The notes: generated from the sequence alone by a model not told the origin. A DNA stretch of 64,000 bases from Croceibacterium salegens (GCF_009827435.1 NZ_WTYM01000046.1:38306-102305); one strand, 5' to 3'. Positions 34,829 to 42,158 are shown, counted from the stretch's first letter. Made by a program: numbers and translations.

Positions 34829-34844
34829 CCGCCCCTGGGCACCA
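34829..34844 (+). repeat. attR-like direct repeat
   Basis: Exact 16-base copy of the tRNA-Phe 3' end. The sequence to its left does not continue the tRNA, as expected for the distal attachment site of an element that kept the tRNA intact on the left. Confidence 0.75.
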
Positions 34845-34863
34845 CCTTTTCAATAGCTTGAGC

Positions 34864-34890
34864 GGCGGCCCGGCACAGCGTCCGGCCGCC
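34864..34890 (-). terminator. GC-rich hairpin downstream of the GNAT gene
   Basis: GGCGGCC and GGCCGCC arms (34864-34870, 34884-34890) lie about 25 bases after the GNAT stop. There is no T-tract, so its role as terminator is tentative. Confidence 0.35.
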
Positions 34891-34913
34891 GATCGCTTGT
34901 CAGGAGTGGCTGC

Positions 34914-35471
34914 TCACGCCGCCTTCATGGCATTGTCGTCGCCTACTTCGCTGCCGGTCGTCTCGAGGTCGAGCGTATAACGCCGGGCGAGGAGCAGGTC
35001 CCCGCCGCGCGCCCGACACTCTGTCGGGCGGACTTCGCCCGTCTCGCGGAAGCCGATCTTGCGCAGCACCCGGCCCGACGCCGGGTTGTCGATGAAGTGC
35101 CCGGCGACGAGCTTGCGATAGCCCAAGGCGTGCGCGATCTCGGTCACCGCCCGGCCGGCCTCGCTGGCATAGCCGTGGCCCCAGTGGTCGCGGGCGATCC
35201 AGTAGCCCATCTCGAAGCCCTCGACCTCCTTGTGCAGGCCGATGCAACCGACGATCGGAGCGCCGGGAGTGTCGGGAAGCGTAATAAGGAAGCGCGGCTG
35301 ACTGGCCTGCACTTCGCGGACGCAGAACTGCTCCGCGTCGGCCATGCGATAGGGCCACGGCGCGCGCGAGAGCATCGACACGATGCCGGCATCGCAGATC
35401 CCGTTGTAAACCGCCCGGCAATCTTCCGGGAAGGCGGGCCGCAGGAACAGCCTCTCACTCCGGTAGAACAT
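34914..35471 (-). CDS. GNAT family N-acetyltransferase
   Basis: A 185-residue GNAT acetyltransferase related to the RimJ/RimL branch. It opens with YRSERLFLRPAFPEDCRAVYNG and has the acetyl-CoA-binding region in GYWIARDHWGHGYASEAGRAV and NPASGRVLRKIGF (motifs A and B). The acceptor, a small molecule or a protein N terminus, is unknown. It lies downstream of rpmA behind a factor-independent terminator, so it is a separate unit. Confidence 0.9.
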   Translation of the reverse strand: MFYRSERLFLRPAFPEDCRAVYNGICDAGIVSMLSRAPWPYRMADAEQFCVREVQASQPRFLITLPDTPGAPIVGCIGLHKEVEGFEMGYWIARDHWGHGYASEAGRAVTEIAHALGYRKLVAGHFIDNPASGRVLRKIGFRETGEVRPTECRARGGDLLLARRYTLDLETTGSEVGDDNAMKAA

Positions 35472-35539
35472 CGCATTTACTCCCTCGGGCCGCCGCGCCG
35501 CTACCTCACGGACGTGACGGTCTTGTTGCGAAGGAGACT

Positions 35540-35571
35540 AAAAAAGGGAGACGGGTCTGGCCCCATCTCCC
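35540..35571 (-). terminator. Rho-independent terminator of the rplU-rpmA operon
   Basis: Read on the minus strand: GGGAGA, inner GGG...CCC, TCTCCC, then a run of six T. It starts about 70 bases after the rpmA stop. Confidence 0.85.
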
Positions 35572-35640
35572 TCGACTGGCCGGAGCTTGCGCCTCCGGCG
35601 GGGCCATCCCGTTGGATGACCCCTTTATCGGATCATCCGG

Positions 35641-35910
35641 TTATTCGGCGGCGGCTGCCATCATGTCGACCGATACGTACTTGCGGCCGAGTTTGCCGTC
35701 GTGGAAACGCACGCGGCCGGCTTCCAGCGCAAACAGGGTGTGGTCCTTGCCCATGCCGACATTGGCACCCGGGTAGAACTTGGTCCCGCGCTGGCGCACG
35801 ATAATGTTGCCCGGAATGACTTCCTGGCTGCCGAACTTCTTCACGCCGAGGCGACGGCCGGCCGAATCGCGACCGTTACGCGACGAACCGCCTGCTTTCT
35901 TATGTGCCAT
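35641..35910 (-). CDS. rpmA: 50S ribosomal protein L27
   Basis: L27 lies near the peptidyl-transferase centre. The 89-residue product begins [20 protein letters not shown], has [21 protein letters not shown] and ends in the usual RKYVSVD segment. It is cotranscribed with rplU after a 26-base gap. Confidence 0.98.
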   Translation of the reverse strand: MAHKKAGGSSRNGRDSAGRRLGVKKFGSQEVIPGNIIVRQRGTKFYPGANVGMGKDHTLFALEAGRVRFHDGKLGRKYVSVDMMAAAAE

Positions 35911-35936
35911 CTCGTCTTACTCCGTACTCGGCTTGA

Positions 35937-36488
35937 TTACTTCTCGGCCGCCGGCTTCTTCGCCGGGGCCTTCTTCGCCGGAGCCTTCTTGGCGGCGGCG
36001 GGCTTCTCGTCGGCCTTGGCGGCGGTGGCGGCCTTCTTGACCGGCTCCGCCTTCACGGCCTTGGTTTCCTTCTTCGTGTCGACGCCCTTGGCCGGCTCGT
36101 CCTTCACGGCAGTGGTCTTGGCGACCTTGGCCGGAGCCTCGTCCTTGGGAGCGGCTTCCTTCTTCGGAGCAGCCTTCTTCTCGACCTTCGAATCGCCGAC
36201 CTGGACGATGCGCAGCAGGGTCATCTGCTGGCGGTGCCCGGCCTTGCGGCGATAGTTGTGGCGGCGGCGCTTCTTGAAGACCGTGACCTTCTCGCTCTTC
36301 GCCTGGGCGATGATTTCGGCCGCGACCTTGACCTTGGCGGCATCCTTGATTTCGCCACCGTCGCCGGCGAGCAGGACGTCGCCCAGCTCGACCGTGTCAC
36401 CGGCTTCACCAGCCAGCTTCTCGACCGCGATCTTGTCTCCGGCGGAAACGCGATATTGCTTACCGCCCGTGCGCACTACTGCGAACAT
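35937..36488 (-). CDS. rplU: 50S ribosomal protein L21 with C-terminal Lys/Ala-rich extension
   Basis: L21, normally about 103 residues, is 183 residues here. Residues 1-100 are the canonical protein ([41 protein letters not shown]). The last 80 residues are a low-complexity Lys/Ala/Pro/Glu tail (for example [20 protein letters not shown]). Similar tails occur in L21 of some Alphaproteobacteria. It is the first gene of the rplU-rpmA operon; a promoter and a candidate attenuator lie upstream. Confidence 0.97.
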   Translation of the reverse strand: MFAVVRTGGKQYRVSAGDKIAVEKLAGEAGDTVELGDVLLAGDGGEIKDAAKVKVAAEIIAQAKSEKVTVFKKRRRHNYRRKAGHRQQMTLLRIVQVGDSKVEKKAAPKKEAAPKDEAPAKVAKTTAVKDEPAKGVDTKKETKAVKAEPVKKAATAAKADEKPAAAKKAPAKKAPAKKPAAEK

Positions 36489-36557
36489 GGTTCACCTAAT
36501 CCGTTCGTATCGACTGTCCCTCACACCGCACATATGGAAACGCGCGGCACAAACGAC

Positions 36558-36581
36558 AAAAAGGGCACCCACCGGGGTGCC
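36558..36581 (-). promoter_or_regulatory. Terminator-like hairpin in the rplU leader (candidate attenuator)
   Basis: On the minus strand: GGCACCC-CGGT-GGGTGCC followed by CTTTTTG. It lies 70-93 bases upstream of the rplU ATG and just after the candidate promoter. No gene ends here, so a leader attenuator is more likely than an ordinary terminator. Confidence 0.5.
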
Positions 36582-36594
36582 GGAAAGAGCGCAG

Positions 36595-36623
36595 CCGTTA
36601 GGGGAAGAGCCCCGCGCTGTCAA
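36595..36623 (-). promoter_or_regulatory. Candidate promoter of rplU-rpmA
   Basis: On the minus strand TTGACA (36623-36618), 17-base spacer, TAACGG (36600-36595). The -35 is a perfect consensus and the -10 is weak. Predicted transcription would begin a few bases before the hairpin at 36558-36581. Confidence 0.5.
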
Positions 36624-36693
36624 CGCCCCCAAGGCGGTAATTTCGCCCGATCGTGCTGGAAAGACCGGCGGTGTGTCGCTAGGTCCGCTGTCG

Positions 36694-37197
36694 ATGCCCA
36701 ATCGCGCCCTTCCCGCCCTCCTTACAGCCATGCTGGCCGCCTGCGCCAGCCCGCAAGGCGACTATCCCAGCCTCGCAATTCGCGATGCCGAGCGAGTAAC
36801 CGGGACGATGGAGCCCGCCCAACCCGCGACCGAGCCTTTCGTCGCGCCGACGCCGAGCGCCGAGTCGATAGCGAACATCGAAAGCCTCGTGGAACAGGCG
36901 AACAGCGCGTACGAATCGTATCGCGGCAAGCTCGACGGTGTGCGCGCGGCTGTGCTTGCGGCGCGAGGCGCGGAGCCCGGGACGGACGCCTGGGCACGGG
37001 CCAACGTCGCCATCGCCGACCTCGAGACCGAGCGCAGCCGCACCATGCTGCCGCTGGCCGAGATCGACCGTCTCACCGTCGCAGCCGCGATTGAGGGTGG
37101 TACGCTTGAGGATTACGAGGCGGCGCAGGGCCTGGTCGGCGAGATGGTCGACTTCGAGACCGCCAAGCTCGACGAAATCTGGAACGCCCTGCGCTGA
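36694..37197 (+). CDS. Putative lipoprotein of unknown function
   Basis: A 167-residue exported protein with a short signal and a lipobox-like MLAAC (Cys near residue 15). A mostly helical, coiled-coil-prone region follows (SIANIESLVEQANSAYESYRGKLDGVRAAV). The ATG at 36694 is preferred; the frame is open further upstream only because of rplU antisense. No family is recognised. It is divergent from rplU. Confidence 0.7.
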   Translation: MPNRALPALLTAMLAACASPQGDYPSLAIRDAERVTGTMEPAQPATEPFVAPTPSAESIANIESLVEQANSAYESYRGKLDGVRAAVLAARGAEPGTDAWARANVAIADLETERSRTMLPLAEIDRLTVAAAIEGGTLEDYEAAQGLVGEMVDFETAKLDEIWNALR

Positions 37198-37248
37198 CGA
37201 AAAGAAGCGCGGGCCCCAAGGACCCGCGCCAGGGGAGGAGTTCGTGGC

Positions 37249-37680
37249 CTAGCGGACGACCGCGGCGATGGTGACGACCGCAACGCCCCACGCGAAGATC
37301 AGCACCGGCAGGATCAGGACCTGCACCGCCGCGTCGCGTGCCGCGGTCTTGCCGTAGGCGGTCTGGATTCCGTCGATGGCAAATCGCGCCCAGCTCTTGG
37401 GCTTCGATTCGGTCGGCGGGTTGAGCCGGGACCAGATCGTAGGGATGCCGAAACCGGCGACGATCGAGACCACGAAGGCGGCCATCGGCAGGATCATTTC
37501 CGGGGTGCGGAAACCGATTGCCATGACGGCGAGGAAGCCGAGGTACATCGCCACCGTGATGGCATAGAGTGACTTGGGCAGTTCGAAGGTGCGGTCGACG
37601 ATGGTCGGCGCATGGACCGGAAGTTCGGTGTAGACGGTCGCCTTCTCGGCAACGAGCTGGCGGGTAACGCGTTCGGCCAT
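37249..37680 (-). CDS. Three-helix inner-membrane protein of unknown function
   Basis: A 143-residue protein with hydrophobic segments at about 40-58 (AITVAMYLGFLAVMAIGF), 63-83 and 120-141 (QVLILPVLIFAWGVAVVTIAAVV). The segment between them is soluble (SRLNPPTESKPKSWARFAIDGIQTAYG). No family is assigned. It lies downstream of moaE in the same direction, with a separate start and ribosome-binding site (GAGGAGAAAATC). Confidence 0.75.
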   Translation of the reverse strand: MAERVTRQLVAEKATVYTELPVHAPTIVDRTFELPKSLYAITVAMYLGFLAVMAIGFRTPEMILPMAAFVVSIVAGFGIPTIWSRLNPPTESKPKSWARFAIDGIQTAYGKTAARDAAVQVLILPVLIFAWGVAVVTIAAVVR

Positions 37681-37746
37681 CGATTTTCTCCTCGGGTTGT
37701 TTCCGAGGCTGATGGCAGCGGCCGCAGCGGTCCGCCTTGACCGGAA

Positions 37747-38211
37747 TCAAACTTTCTCCGGCGTTTCCCTCCACCGCGCAAGGTCGGCATGATCCTCCTC
37801 GCGCGGTTCGATCCAGGTCCACACGCCGCCGCGCCTCTCGCGCTTCCAGAACCAGGCGTCGGACTTGAGGTGATCCATCGCGAAGTCGACCGCCTGGATC
37901 GCCGCGCGGCGGTGGCGGGCGCAGGCCGAGACGAGCACGATCGGTTCGCCCGGCTGCATCTCGCCGACGCGGTGGACGATCAGGATGCCCATCAAGTCGA
38001 ACCGGCCCAGCGCCTCGTCGGCCAACGCCTCCATCCCCGCCAGCGTCAGCGGGGCGTAGTGCGAGAGTTCGAGCGCCTCGACGTCGTCGTCCGAGCGGAC
38101 CTCGCCGACGAACGTGCAGACCCCGCCCAGCCCCGGATGGGCGTTGGTGAAGGGTCCGACGTAGCTGCCGGGATTGAACGGCGCATCGAGCAGTTCGACC
38201 TGCCGGGCCAT
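37747..38211 (-). CDS. moaE: Molybdopterin synthase catalytic subunit MoaE
   Basis: MoaE with two thiocarboxylated MoaD molecules converts cPMP to molybdopterin. From the ATG at 38211 it has 154 residues. The core has GGVCTFVGEVRSDDDVEALELSHY, ILIVHRVGEMQPGEPIVLV and the active-site Lys regions DHLKSDAWFWKRE. Two bases separate it from moaD's stop, so the subunits are cotranslated. Confidence 0.95.
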   Translation of the reverse strand: MARQVELLDAPFNPGSYVGPFTNAHPGLGGVCTFVGEVRSDDDVEALELSHYAPLTLAGMEALADEALGRFDLMGILIVHRVGEMQPGEPIVLVSACARHRRAAIQAVDFAMDHLKSDAWFWKRERRGGVWTWIEPREEDHADLARWRETPEKV

Positions 38212-38212
38212 G

Positions 38213-38455
38213 TCAGCCTCCCGAGACGGGTGGCAGCAGCGCAACCTCGTCGCCCTCGCCGGCATCAAGCGTCCGCTTGTCGGCGAGCACCGTGCCGTTG
38301 AGCGCGAGACGCACCTTGTCGCCTTCGATCGCCTCGGCCAGCCCGGCTTCGAGCCCTTCGACCAGCGAAACCCAGTCGAGCGGGGCCTCGACCGTCATCT
38401 CGGGCAAACCCGCGAGGTCGGCCAGCTTGCCGAGGAAGACCAGCTTCACGCTCAT
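38213..38455 (-). CDS. moaD: Molybdopterin synthase sulfur-carrier subunit MoaD
   Basis: Eighty-residue ubiquitin-fold sulfur carrier. It begins MSVKLVFLGKLADLAGLPEM and ends with PPVSGG; the terminal Gly-Gly is adenylated and thiocarboxylated by MoeB. It is upstream of moaE in the same operon. moaA lies on the other side of a palindromic repeat. Confidence 0.95.
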   Translation of the reverse strand: MSVKLVFLGKLADLAGLPEMTVEAPLDWVSLVEGLEAGLAEAIEGDKVRLALNGTVLADKRTLDAGEGDEVALLPPVSGG

Positions 38456-38464
38456 GGTTACCTC

Positions 38465-38552
38465 TTCGCCATTGCGAGGAGGCGAAGCCGACGAAGCAAT
38501 CCAGGGCGGCGCGCACCACCCTGGATTGCTTCGCTACGCTCGCAATGACGAA
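38465..38552. repeat. Dispersed palindromic repeat between moaA and moaD
   Basis: A second copy of the 15506-15606 family: TTCGCCATTGCGAG and CTCGCAATGACGAA (14-base arms, one mismatch) with inner GAAGCAATCCAGGG / CCCTGGATTGCTTC. It occupies most of the 118-base gap. Confidence 0.8.
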
Positions 38553-38573
38553 AGCTGGGGGCACCGATCACAC

Positions 38574-39575
38574 TCATCCCCCCGTCAGCGACATGTGCCG
38601 CGGCTGGGCCGGGGCGGCGCCTTCCTCGATGCGGAAGTGGTGCCGTTCGGGCTTGATGCGCATCGCCTCGTCGAGCGCGGCGGCGAGGTTCTCGTCGGGC
38701 GCATCCGAACGCAAGGCTGCACGCAAGTCGACCTTCTCGGCCCCGCCGAGGCAGGCGTAGAGCTCGCCCGTCGCGGTCACGCGAATGCGGTTGCAGCCGG
38801 CGCAGAAGTTGTTGGTCAGCGGAGTGATCAGGCCGAGCCGGCCGCCTGTCTCGGCTACGTCCCAGTAGCGCGCCGGGCCGCCGCTGGTGTGGCCCGAGGG
38901 CGTCAGCGTCCAGCGCGCCGCCAGCACGTCCTGCACCGCGGTCAGCGGCAGGTAGTGATCGACCCGCTCGCCCTCGATCTCGCCGAGCGGCATGACCTCG
39001 ATCAGGGTGATCTCGTGGCCGTTGGCGTGGGCCCATTCGACGAGGAAGGGAATCTCATCCTCGTTGAGCCCCTTGAGCGCGACGGTGTTGAGCTTGACCT
39101 TGAGACCCGCCTCCTTCGCCGCGGCGATGCCGCGCAGGACCTGCACCAGCCGGTCGCGGCGGCTGAGCTGTTCGAACAGGTCGGCGTCCATCGTATCGAG
39201 CGAGACGTTGAGGCGCCGCACCCCGGCTGCGAACAGGTCCTCGGCGAATTTCTCGAGCTGGGTGCCGTTGGTGGTCAGCGTCAGTTCGTCGAGCCCGTCA
39301 CCAAGCTTGCGTCCGATGGCATGGACCAGTTCGATCATGTCGCGCCGCACCAGCGGTTCGCCGCCGGTCAGCCGGATCTTGCCGATGCCCCGGTCGATGA
39401 AAGCCAGCGCCAGCTTGTGCAGTTCCTCGAGGCTCAGCACGTCCTTGCGCGGCAGGAAGGTCATCGCCTCGGGCATGCAATAGGTGCAGCGCAGGTCGCA
39501 GCGATCCGTCACCGACAGGCGGAGATAGCTGATCCGCCGGTTGAAGGCGTCGACGAGAGGCTTGCTGCAACTCAT
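38574..39575 (-). CDS. moaA: GTP 3',8-cyclase MoaA
   Basis: Radical SAM enzyme for the first step of molybdenum cofactor synthesis. The product has 333 residues. The radical-SAM cluster CDLRCTYC has Cys26, Cys30 and Cys33. The second, C-terminal cluster is in FCAGCNRIRVTATGELYACLG. It ends MSLTGG, the functional double Gly. It is the first gene of the moaA-moaD-moaE run, although a palindromic repeat separates it from moaD. A perfect palindrome lies just upstream of its start. Confidence 0.96.
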   Translation of the reverse strand: MSCSKPLVDAFNRRISYLRLSVTDRCDLRCTYCMPEAMTFLPRKDVLSLEELHKLALAFIDRGIGKIRLTGGEPLVRRDMIELVHAIGRKLGDGLDELTLTTNGTQLEKFAEDLFAAGVRRLNVSLDTMDADLFEQLSRRDRLVQVLRGIAAAKEAGLKVKLNTVALKGLNEDEIPFLVEWAHANGHEITLIEVMPLGEIEGERVDHYLPLTAVQDVLAARWTLTPSGHTSGGPARYWDVAETGGRLGLITPLTNNFCAGCNRIRVTATGELYACLGGAEKVDLRAALRSDAPDENLAAALDEAMRIKPERHHFRIEEGAAPAQPRHMSLTGG

Positions 39576-39598
39576 GGCGCCATTGTGGCGGCGGCGGC

Positions 39599-39628
39599 GG
39601 TAAAGTTCAAACCCATTTGAACTTTACC
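39599..39628. promoter_or_regulatory. Perfect 13-base inverted repeat upstream of moaA
   Basis: GGTAAAGTTCAAA (39599-39611), CCCA, TTTGAACTTTACC (39616-39628). The centre lies about 38 bases upstream of the moaA ATG. It has no T-tract and is more AT-rich than the surroundings. A regulator operator near the moaA promoter is the simplest reading; no known consensus is recognised. Confidence 0.55.
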
Positions 39629-39667
39629 GGTGATTCGCCCGGCTTTCCGGCCTCTTCGAGCGGCGAA

Positions 39668-39700
39668 GTTTACACCGGGTTGACAATGTTGACAGTGTCC
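39668..39700. promoter_or_regulatory. Tandem TTGACA repeats in the moaA upstream region
   Basis: TTTACACC, then TTGACA-ATG-TTGACA (39680-39694) with GTGTCC after it, so the word is repeated at 9-base spacing. It may be a repressor site or two overlapping -35 elements on the plus strand, although no plus-strand gene follows. Confidence 0.35.
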
Positions 39701-39826
39701 TGGGGCAAAACTCCGGCCTCCCGCTTCGCCCGTGCGCCGGGCGCGCGCGGAGTTTGGGAAAGGGAAGCTGGGCTGAATCATGGTCCCGCAGCAAGCAGGT
39801 TACGGCGATGTAGGACAGCGAAATCG

Positions 39827-40237
39827 TCAGCGCGGTCCCACTTCGAGGACCTGGCCGGTCACGCCGGGGGCGTCCTGTAGGAAGGCGAGCGTGCGGGCGA
39901 TGGCAGTCTCGTCGTTTGCCGCAATGCCATTCACCCGCAACGGTGCGGCAACGCGAGCAAGGTTCTGTACAGCCGCCAGCCGCCAGCCGCGATGTTCGTG
40001 GGTCGCCGGCGGGAAGACGATGACAAGATCCTCCCCGGCGCGGGGAGGTGGCGGCGGCGCAGCCGCTGGCGGAGGGGACTCACGGCTTGGCGACTCCCCT
40101 CCACCATGCTGCGCATGGTCCCCCTCCCCGCTTCGGGGAGGAAGTTGCGCCAGCGCCCTGGGCAGCCATATCGTATGGAACGCAGCTGCCGCGTCGAGCG
40201 CGCCTTCGGGCAAGCCCTCGACCCGCAGGATTGTCAT
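39827..40237 (-). CDS. Short Rossmann-like protein next to folB, interrupted by a palindromic repeat
   Basis: A 136-residue protein that begins TILRVEGLPEGALDAAAAFHTIWLPRALAQ and resumes with GEDLVIVFPPATHEHRGWRLAAVQNLAR and FLQDAPGVTGQVLEVGPR, typical of a short nucleotide-fold protein found beside folB in sphingomonads (family recollection only). Between these parts, about 38 residues (LPPRSGEGDHAQHGGG..., then a Pro/Ala run) are coded by the repeat at 40029-40142, inserted in frame. Its ATG overlaps folB's stop by one base (TGATG). Whether the protein still folds is unknown. Confidence 0.65.
   Translation of the reverse strand: MTILRVEGLPEGALDAAAAFHTIWLPRALAQLPPRSGEGDHAQHGGGESPSRESPPPAAAPPPPPRAGEDLVIVFPPATHEHRGWRLAAVQNLARVAAPLRVNGIAANDETAIARTLAFLQDAPGVTGQVLEVGPR
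40029..40142. repeat. Palindromic repeat inserted in a coding sequence
   Basis: A 114-base element flanked by hairpins CTCCCC...GGGGAG (40031-40047) and CCTCCCCGCTTCGGGGAGG (40123-40141), with an internal GCGCAGC/GCTGCGC-type fold. Its length is a multiple of three. The hairpin vocabulary matches the short repeat at 17300-17321. Confidence 0.7.
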
Positions 40238-40605
40238 CACCGCCGCTCGCGCGTCAGGGTGATGCCGATCTTCTCGTCGGCCTCGCTCAACGCCAGCTTG
40301 ACGATCTTTACGCTGACTTCCTCGACCCGCGCGTCCTGCACGAACAGCGTGTCGCAGACATGCTCGGCGACCGCTTCGATCAACTTGAAATGGACTTCGC
40401 CAAGCGCCTCGGAGGCGGCGAACTTGAGGTCCATGTAATTCTTGCTGGCGTCGAGGTGGGTCTCGGGCTCGTAGCGGTCCTGCGCCTTGAGCTTGACCCG
40501 CACGGTGAAGCGCAGCGGTTGCGGGCGCCCGGTCTCCTCCGAGTAGATGCCGGTATGCACCATGTGCTCGAAGTCGGCGATCTCGAGGTAGAGGCTGTCG
40601 GCCAC
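40237..40605 (-). CDS. folB: Dihydroneopterin aldolase FolB
   Basis: Folate-pathway aldolase that converts dihydroneopterin to hydroxymethyl-dihydropterin. The GTG at 40605 gives 122 residues (ADSLYLEIADFEHMVHTGIYSEE). It keeps NYMDLKF and the C-terminal KIVKLALSEADEKIGITLTR. GGGAG precedes the GTG. The longer open frame to 41208 is antisense to the HAD gene and is not used. Confidence 0.9.
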   Translation of the reverse strand: MADSLYLEIADFEHMVHTGIYSEETGRPQPLRFTVRVKLKAQDRYEPETHLDASKNYMDLKFAASEALGEVHFKLIEAVAEHVCDTLFVQDARVEEVSVKIVKLALSEADEKIGITLTRERR

Positions 40606-40713
40606 CGTAGTCTCCCACAAACAAGCCGCGCGGATGGCAGGCGGTGCGGCGCTTGTCCACCACCCGCGCCATGGCACTGGGCGCCGCGAGTTCTTGCGGC
40701 TATCGTCCGGCCG

Positions 40714-41556
40714 ATGGCGGGAGCAGCACCCCGATCGACGCTTCACAGGGCGCGTGCGCTGATCGCGCTCATGCTCCTGCCCTCGCTCGGCGGCTGCGTG
40801 GCGGCGGCAGCGCTGGCTGTGCCTTCGATGACAGCGATTGGCGCGATCCAGAAGGGCAAGCGCGACAAGGCCGAGCCGGTTGCGGTTGCCGAGCCGGTGG
40901 CGGCCCCCAAACCGGCGAGCGCTCAGCTCACGCCGGGGGTGCCGAGCGCCAACCTCCAGGTTGCTCCGATGCCCGCCGGGCCCTGGCACGACTTCGTCGG
41001 CTACACGCTCGACCGCGCCAGCGGCATCGGCAACGAAACGGCTTCGGCGATCCTCGCCCAGGGGGCCGCCGAGCTCCTGCAGCCCGATCGCCAGCCATGC
41101 AACGGCGGCGACAGCGCGGTCATCATCGACCTCGATCACGGCGCGGACGCGTTTGTGCCCGAGACAGAACTCCGGCCCGCCCCCGGCCTCGCCGACGGGC
41201 TCGCGCAACTTCGCCAGGCCGGCGTCGTGGTGATGTGGATCTCGCGGCTCGATGCCAACCGGGTGGACGATGTTGCAGCAGCCCTGATCGCCTCGGGCCT
41301 CGACCGCTCCGGAAGGGACCCGATCCTGCTCGAACTGGGTGACGCCGACCGCAAGCAGACGCTGCGCGCGCAGGCCGCGGCGAGCGCCTGCGTCCTCGCC
41401 ATTGCCGGAGACCAGCGGCAGGATTTCGACGAACTGTTCGGTTACCTGCGCGATCCGAACGCCGCGTACAATTTCGACTCGCTGCTAGGTTCGGGCTGGT
41501 TTCTCGTCCCCGACGCGCTGGACAGCCCGGCGGTCGAGATCCGGTCCGGCAGTTAG
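40714..41556 (+). CDS. HAD-superfamily lipoprotein (acid-phosphatase-like)
   Basis: A 280-residue exported protein with a signal peptide and lipobox-like LPSLGGC (Cys near residue 24). A HAD-like phosphatase domain follows: motif I IIDLDHGAD (Asp nucleophile position present, Gly in place of the usual Thr), motif II VMWISRL (Ser), a Lys in DADRKQT as motif III and motif IV GDQRQDFDE. This resembles the class-C acid phosphatase/lipoprotein e(P4) group. The substitutions near motif I leave activity open. It diverges from folB. Confidence 0.8.
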   Translation: MAGAAPRSTLHRARALIALMLLPSLGGCVAAAALAVPSMTAIGAIQKGKRDKAEPVAVAEPVAAPKPASAQLTPGVPSANLQVAPMPAGPWHDFVGYTLDRASGIGNETASAILAQGAAELLQPDRQPCNGGDSAVIIDLDHGADAFVPETELRPAPGLADGLAQLRQAGVVVMWISRLDANRVDDVAAALIASGLDRSGRDPILLELGDADRKQTLRAQAAASACVLAIAGDQRQDFDELFGYLRDPNAAYNFDSLLGSGWFLVPDALDSPAVEIRSGS

Positions 41557-41674
41557 CAGGCGGCTCTGGCGAGGCGCGAAGCGAAAGTATCGCCGTCCGG
41601 GTCTTTCACCCTAGGCATCCCCACGTTTGCGCCTTAGCATTATCACAGCTTCCGTCTGGATTGGGAGTTTCGGC

Positions 41675-42139
41675 ATGCCGGCACGTACCCCACTGTTTCT
41701 GACCGCCACCGCAGCGCTGGCGTTTTCGCTCGCCGCCTGCGGTTCGGGGAATTCCGACGAGACCGCGCCCGCCGAGCCCATGGCGGAAGCTACGCCCGTC
41801 GATACAGCGACAGTGCCGGTCGGCGACGCAACCCCGGAAACCCCGGCGACTGTCGCAATCGGGGAAGCTTCCGAAGCCCCGCCCGCCGCCGCCGCCGCGC
41901 CTTCGAAGGCGCTCATCCCGACGCTCAACGCCACCTGTCCGCTCGGCATCGAGGTCCACGCCGACGAGGGCGGCCCGATCTACATCAACGGCGAGGAGGC
42001 CTCACTCAAGAAGTACAGCGACTCCTTCTTCGAGGCGAAAAAGAGCGGCGTGACGATATCGCTGACCATCAACCCCGACGGCTCGCCGAGCATGAGCTAC
42101 GGCAAGGGCACCGCAAACGGGATCTGCACGATTTCTTGA
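41675..42139 (+). CDS. Putative lipoprotein of unknown function
   Basis: A 154-residue product with signal peptide and lipobox SLAACGSG. It has a Pro/Ala/Thr-rich linker (about 25-80) and a compact C-terminal domain with two cysteines (NATCPLGIEVHADEGGPIYINGEEASLKKY, NGICTIS). The ATG at 41675 is chosen because it begins the signal peptide. No family is recognised. Confidence 0.75.
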   Translation: MPARTPLFLTATAALAFSLAACGSGNSDETAPAEPMAEATPVDTATVPVGDATPETPATVAIGEASEAPPAAAAAPSKALIPTLNATCPLGIEVHADEGGPIYINGEEASLKKYSDSFFEAKKSGVTISLTINPDGSPSMSYGKGTANGICTIS

Positions 42140-42158
42140 CCCGGACCGGGCGTGCCGG

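Larger units (their letters stand above)
31458..34844. mobile_element. 3.4-kb genomic island at the 3' end of tRNA-Phe
   Basis: The 16 bases ending the tRNA (CCGCCCCTGGGCACCA, 31458-31473) recur exactly at 34829-34844. The intervening DNA is visibly less GC-rich than its surroundings, especially between about 34080 and 34400. It encodes a Fic protein, an unrecognised protein and remnants. No integrase is found inside, so it is either a remnant or mobilised in trans. On both sides the motif GGTTGGAAACA appears (31539-31549, 34732-34742, 34785-34795). Core genes resume after 34844. Confidence 0.75.
34417..34913. other. Right arm of the island and attachment site, no convincing gene
   Basis: An open frame of 157 codons (34507-34980) crosses attR and the convergent GNAT gene and is not protein-like, so it is rejected. 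The stretch holds GGTTGGAAACA at 34732-34742 and 34785-34795, attR at 34829-34844 and the hairpin at 34864-34890. Confidence 0.5.

Noticed and set aside
34507..34980. 157-codon open frame at the right end of the tRNA-Phe island
   Set aside because: It crosses the attachment site and the convergent GNAT gene and has no protein-like conservation.
40237..41208. Extended minus-strand open frame upstream of folB
   Set aside because: The extension is antisense to the HAD lipoprotein. The GTG at 40605 with GGGAG upstream is a better folB start.
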